Source of the DNA: Cyclobacteriaceae bacterium
GTDB lineage: Bacteria > Bacteroidota > Bacteroidia > Cytophagales > Cyclobacteriaceae
DNA length: 9,275 nucleotides
Assembly: GCA_030589835.1 (NCBI GenBank)
Contig: JAUUZS010000126.1
Coordinates: forward strand, 1-9,275
Reading direction: 5' to 3'
Position numbers and translations under genes: made by a program. Numbering within the stretch: the first letter of the stretch is position 1; each line of letters starts with the position of its first letter. Below, piece by piece: positions 7,034 through 9,275 of this stretch. The notes beneath the pieces are model-generated. The model worked only from the letters and a program-made list of their open reading frames with translations, was not told where the DNA came from and did not search any database.

Positions 7034-7066
7034 CCGGGTGCTAGTTACTGGGTTCTGGGTTCTGGG
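7010..7066 (+). repeat. Degenerate heptamer array spanning the SMP-30 stop codon
   Basis: Eight consecutive 7-bp units can be read from 7010: GTAAAAG, GTGTCGG, GAGCCAG, TAGCCGG, GTGCTAG, TTACTGG, GTTCTGG and GTTCTGG. All end in a purine followed by G, and six of the eight start with G. The TAG stop (7031-7033) opens the fourth unit. The final units are the reverse-complement type of those at 8042-8111, and the first equals the commonest unit of the 5900-6102 array read on its minus strand. Confidence 0.6.
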
Positions 7067-7184
7067 TCTATTTCAAAAATAGGCACTTATGTTGTTCAGC
7101 TTACCAACATGTTTTATATGGATGTTGTCTTATTCAGGCTTTAGTTCTCAGTTATAAACATTGCAAGAAAGATGAATTTACCGC

Positions 7185-7228
7185 AAAGGCGGAAAGACGC
7201 AGAGAAATCTTGGTGTCTTTCCGCCTTT
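7185..7228. repeat. Perfect 14-bp inverted repeat
   Basis: AAAGGCGGAAAGAC (7185-7198) pairs without mismatch with GTCTTTCCGCCTTT (7215-7228) around a 16-nt loop. It lies 150 bp beyond the SMP-30 stop. The right arm is followed by AAAGTAAATAG rather than a T-tract, so it is more likely a dispersed palindromic element than a terminator. Confidence 0.6.
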
Positions 7229-7263
7229 AAAGTAAATAGTAAAAGCATTCCACTTAAAGAACA

Positions 7264-7309
7264 GAATAATAATAATAGAACAATCGAATAATTGAATAAT
7301 GAACTCCTG
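7264..7309 (+). repeat. Octamer array, second site
   Basis: GAATAATA, a six-base ATAATA insertion, then GAACAATC, GAATAATT and GAATAATG follow each other. The units are of the same GAAYAATN type as at 3116-3163. Confidence 0.5.
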
Positions 7310-7463
7310 TTTTCACTTTTGCAACACCCTAGAAATTATCAGTAACAAGACGACATAATTCGACCTGTTCACCACCCTTTTTCAAAATTACTGTTTTGTA
7401 TTGTTTTGATTCTGATGTATATGATATTTGGGATATAGTAACTAGCTATCCTGCTGCTCACTG

Positions 7464-7683
7464 TCGCAGGTTCTCAGAACCTGTGACAACTCATGAACAA
7501 TAGGATTCCATCCGTCACAATTACAAAATAATTTACATTTATTATTTATATTCCTTTGTGCATGAACAATGAGCTCATGGCTAGTCCGCTTAATATTAGC
7601 TATTGATCAATTTGCACACTTACTGAGGTTTTACGGACGGAGTCCTGGTAACCATAATCCTCACAGGTTCAGAGAACCTGCAA
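7464..7683. repeat. Large imperfect palindromic element with CAGGTTCTCAGAACCTG ends
   Basis: The left end holds the near-palindrome GTCGCAGGTTCTC-AGAACCTGTGAC (7463-7486). The right end, read on the minus strand (7683 down to about 7660), repeats it with small changes (TTGCAGGTTCTCTGAACC). Homology continues inward: AGGATTCCATCCGT at 7502-7515 corresponds to AGGACTCCGTCCGT on the minus strand at 7646-7633. The arms are therefore some 50 bp long, around an AT-rich centre of about 115 bp with no coding capacity. Confidence 0.55.
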
Positions 7684-7765
7684 CAGCCCTTCAGATAGTC
7701 GATGTTCGTCATTGCGAGTTATCACATTTTTTTAAACGTACAAATTTCAATGACGTTATTTGTTC

Positions 7766-7837
7766 CGTCATTCAGAGGGAGGTATCGACCGATGAATCTT
7801 TTTGATAGGTCATTAAGACGCTTCGCTCTGAGTGACG
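7766..7837. repeat. CGTCATTCAGAG-type palindromic element
   Basis: CGTCATTCAGAG (7766-7777) and CTCTGAGTGACG (7826-7837) are inverted with one mismatch and bound a 72-bp element. Its right half recurs at 3382-3412. Short elements with these ends are familiar from Bacteroidota intergenic regions. Confidence 0.6.
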
Positions 7838-7855
7838 ACGAGTTTTTTGCACTTA

Positions 7856-7976
7856 CGTCATTGGCAGGACGACGAAGGAGGACGTGGCAATCTCAACAAT
7901 CTGGCTTACTGCAACTTAACGAGATTTCCTGCCTTGCCGGTAGGCAGGCTTCAGTCGTGCCTCTTTCGCAATGACG
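7856..7976. repeat. CGTCATTG...CAATGACG inverted-repeat element
   Basis: CGTCATTG at 7856-7863 is matched by CAATGACG at 7969-7976. Inside, GGCAATCTC (7886-7894) pairs with GAGATTTCC (7921-7929) with one mismatch. Near the right arm sits a separate CCTGCCT...AGGCAGG palindrome (7928-7948), which looks like a second module nested in the first. I see no coding capacity. It lies 18 bp from the previous element. Confidence 0.55.
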
Positions 7977-8001
7977 CAGATTTTAGTTTTCAGAGTAGAC
8001 T

Positions 8002-8033
8002 CAACAATTGAATAATGAACTAATAAAAGAATG
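8002..8033 (+). repeat. Octamer units, third site
   Basis: CAACAATT, GAATAATG, AACTAATA and AAAGAATG form a short, degenerate 8-bp-periodic run. It is similar to the other GAAYAATN sites and lies 8 bp before a heptamer array. Confidence 0.4.
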
Positions 8034-8041
8034 GAGCAAAT

Positions 8042-8111
8042 CCAGTACCTAGCACCCAGAATCCAGTACCCAGTACCCAGTACCTAGCACCTAGCACCTA
8101 GCACCCAGCAC
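8042..8111 (-). repeat. Ten-copy heptamer array (CCAGTAC/CTAGCAC)
   Basis: Seventy bases divide exactly into ten heptamers: CCAGTAC four times, CTAGCAC four times, CCAGAAT and CCAGCAC once each. On the minus strand the units are GTACTGG, GTGCTAG, ATTCTGG and GTGCTGG. The array starts 13 bp after the stop codon of the minus-strand DUF1080 gene and is oriented with it. It mirrors the array at 7010-7066. Confidence 0.9.
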
Positions 8112-8124
8112 CTCTCTCATTCCC

Positions 8125-8904
8125 CTACTCCAGCAGCTTTATCTCCACCTTTCTGAATTCTACAGGATGGCTTTCAGACTGTAAAGAAATCGTTCCATTG
8201 CAAAGCATTAGCTCCCCGTCCACAATGAGCTTTTTAGCATCCGCATCACGGTCATCCAGTTGTGGTTTAGTGTAATCCAGCACCAAGTCTCCATTTATAA
8301 AATGCTTGATGATTTCATTTCCTCGAACTTCTATTTCTGAGGTCACCCACTGTTCTCCATGATAGGTTTCAGATCCACTATTGATGCAATGTCTTAAAAT
8401 TAATTTATCATCCATAACTACATTTGTTCCGGGAGTACACAGGTTCCCGGTAGTACGGGTATCTTTGCCATTTCCTCCAAGCAGCTGGACCTCAATAGAA
8501 ACCGGGAAATTTTGATCCAGCGCCATGCTTTCAGGAGATTGTCCATGAACCATAACACCACTGTTTCTCAATGCCCATCCCTGGCCGTCAGTGCATTGCT
8601 CGCCAACAAAACGATATTCTACCCGAAAGATATAATTTCCGAATGTTTCATTATAAAACAGGTGACCATATCGCAAATCGAATTTATCGTATTGATCATA
8701 GGATACTTTCATAATGCCGTCCTCAACACGAAAGGTATTGCCAAAATTTTCTCCTGCGGGATACCCTCTGATCTTTGGCGTCCAGCCGCTTAAGTCCTTT
8801 CCATTAAAAAGTGAAATCCATTCACCTTTTGGTTTCTGGGCTTGTCCTGACAAACCAACAAATAACAACATGATAAGTAGCAATAAAGATGTAGATGTTT
8901 TCAT
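8125..8904 (-). CDS. Secreted DUF1080 (3-keto-disaccharide hydrolase-like) protein
   Basis: The 259-residue protein starts MKTSTSLLLL with a signal peptide ending near SGQAQ (20-23), so it is exported to the periplasm or beyond. The mature part is a DUF1080 beta-sandwich (concanavalin-like fold): WISLFNGKDLSGW (29-41), a central NSGVMVHGQ (114-122), SIEVQLLGG (136-144), and the C-terminal SHPVEFRKVEIKLLE (245-259), which corresponds to the conserved end of the family. Members are annotated as 3-keto-disaccharide hydrolases or glycoside-binding proteins; the substrate here is unknown. A longer reading from 8973 adds 23 residues, but its N-terminus would run through a terminator-like hairpin and duplicate the hydrophobic segment, so the ATG at 8904 is chosen. 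Cys104 and Cys156 may be structural. The gene converges on the SMP-30-like gene across the repeat-filled region. Confidence 0.88.
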   Translation of the reverse strand: MKTSTSLLLLIMLLFVGLSGQAQKPKGEWISLFNGKDLSGWTPKIRGYPAGENFGNTFRVEDGIMKVSYDQYDKFDLRYGHLFYNETFGNYIFRVEYRFVGEQCTDGQGWALRNSGVMVHGQSPESMALDQNFPVSIEVQLLGGNGKDTRTTGNLCTPGTNVVMDDKLILRHCINSGSETYHGEQWVTSEIEVRGNEIIKHFINGDLVLDYTKPQLDDRDADAKKLIVDGELMLCNGTISLQSESHPVEFRKVEIKLLE

Positions 8905-8927
8905 AAAAATGGGGTTTATATTTATGC

Positions 8928-8935
8928 TAAAATTA
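8928..8935 (-). promoter_or_regulatory. Possible -7 box before the DUF1080 gene
   Basis: TAATTTTA on the minus strand matches TAnnTTTG in all but the last base. It lies 23 bp upstream of the ATG at 8904. No well-spaced -33 TTG is certain, so this is a weak call. Confidence 0.25.
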
Positions 8936-8952
8936 AAAAAACTACCAACAAT

Positions 8953-8978
8953 AAAAAAGCACAATGTCAACATCGTGC
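8953..8978 (-). terminator. Terminator-like hairpin upstream of the DUF1080 gene
   Basis: Read on the minus strand, GCACGATG and CATTGTGC form an 8-bp stem (one G-T pair) around a TTGA loop, followed by six T residues. This is the form of an intrinsic terminator. It lies about 50 bp upstream of the DUF1080 start, so it would end a leftward transcript from beyond the window or act as a leader attenuator. Stem strength is modest. Confidence 0.4.
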
Positions 8979-9079
8979 TAAACCACCCCTTATGCTATTG
9001 GTTTTCATACTTTCAGGATACGTATGAGGTTTTTTGCCTGGAGCAACTATAAGCATAAAGAATTTCCGGGCTGCTTAGC

Positions 9080-9115
9080 GTCTGTCCATAATGTCTGATC
9101 TCTGCGATACGCCTG
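9080..9115 (-). repeat. Second copy of the MITE end (GTCTGTCCATAA)
   Basis: This 36-base stretch matches the minus strand of 1616-1651 at 31 positions, including all of GTCTGTCCATAAT. No matching inverted partner is visible before the window ends, so it is a solo end or an element cut by the window edge or by another insertion at about 9116. Confidence 0.6.
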
Positions 9116-9126
9116 ACTGTAGTAGG

Positions 9127-9163
9127 CGGGTTTAATGAAAGGTTATAGATAATGTCATAAGTC
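9127..9163 (+). repeat. Dispersed ~37-bp module, copy 2
   Basis: This is the counterpart of 2271-2307 with 30 of 37 bases identical. Here the closing GTCATAAGTC is followed by GC-rich CGCCGGCAGGC rather than by heptamers. Confidence 0.65.
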
Positions 9164-9190
9164 GCCGGCAGGCTGGCAACTCCTGACTTC

Positions 9191-9237
9191 CCCGCCTGCC
9201 GCAAGGCAGGGGTCTTCCCTGCCTCGCGGCAGGCGGG
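9191..9237. repeat. Strong 21-bp GC-rich hairpin
   Basis: The arms at 9191-9211 and 9217-9237 are complementary at 20 of 21 positions around a five-base GTCTT loop. They are built of CCTGCC/GGCAGG words and are much richer in GC than their surroundings. The same words occur near 2260-2270, 7928-7948 and 9164-9176. There is no T-tract. Confidence 0.8.
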
Positions 9238-9275
9238 CGTATTCTTTTATCCCTATATTGGAAAAACAACCCTTA

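Larger units (their letters stand above)
7034..8124. other. Gene-free, repeat-filled intergenic region
   Basis: This 1.1-kb stretch lies between two convergent genes and has no credible coding sequence; open frames near 7569-7974 run through palindromic repeats. It contains, in order, the tail of a heptamer array, a 14-bp hairpin, octamer units, a large palindrome, two CGTCATT-type elements, more octamers and an inverted heptamer array. Confidence 0.75.

Noticed and set aside
7185..7228. Intrinsic terminator of the SMP-30 gene
   Set aside because: The loop is long and the right arm is not followed by a T-run.
7569..7974. Two open frames of 78 and 90 codons between the SMP-30 and DUF1080 genes
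   Set aside because: They run through palindromic dispersed elements on both arms, have unprotein-like sequences and no family resemblance.
8125..8973. Longer DUF1080 reading starting at 8973
   Set aside because: The extra 23 residues place a second hydrophobic stretch before a complete signal peptide, and the start codon sits within a terminator-like hairpin; the ATG at 8904 is better.
9013..9204. 63-codon minus-strand open frame
   Set aside because: It crosses the MITE-end copy and the 37-bp dispersed module, so it is repeat-derived.

Overview
The window looks like a chromosomal stretch of a Bacteroidota bacterium, probably of the Cytophagales type. The reasons are the moderately AT-rich base composition, start codons without Shine-Dalgarno sequences and with A/T-rich leaders, a -7 box of the TAnnTTTG type, lipoprotein and Tat exports, a DUF1080 protein, and intergenic regions filled with short repeats. 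The genus assignment is inference. No tRNA, rRNA, CRISPR array, transposase or phage gene was seen.

Layout. 1-166 is the edge of the window. 167-1471 (-) encodes a six-hairpin glycosidase-like lipoprotein. 1472-1904 is non-coding and holds a MITE-like inverted-repeat element flanked by a 9-bp direct repeat. 1905-2228 (+) is a small TfoX-N-like protein and 2411-3082 (+) a DUF2461 protein, separated by a dispersed repeat that runs into a heptamer array. 3083-3668 holds octamer arrays, hairpins, a half copy of a dispersed element and the frameshifted tail of a lost gene. 3669-4709 (+) is a DUF481-type outer-membrane protein and 4841-5770 (+) a Tat-exported aldo/keto reductase. 5771-6136 is almost entirely 7-bp-periodic repeat. 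6137-7033 (+) is an SMP-30/gluconolactonase-like lipoprotein. 7034-8124 (about 1.1 kb) carries no credible gene but at least six repeat elements. 8125-8904 (-) is a secreted DUF1080 protein. 8905-9275 holds a terminator-like hairpin, a second copy of the MITE end, a second copy of the 37-bp dispersed module and a very strong 21-bp hairpin.

The genes do not form one operon: directions change and gaps are large. Four of the exported proteins (glycosidase-like lipoprotein, aldo/keto reductase, SMP-30 lactonase, DUF1080 hydrolase) could all handle sugars or sugar-derived lactones in the cell envelope, but this is thematic inference, not a demonstrated pathway.

The most striking signal is between the genes. 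At least five arrays have an exact 7-bp period but different unit sequences. In the rotation I chose, most units fit GTNNNRR. Four of the five lie just after a stop codon, or contain it, in the orientation of the gene they follow. A second family with an 8-bp period (GAAYAATN) occurs at three to four sites. These arrays are interleaved with palindromic dispersed elements.
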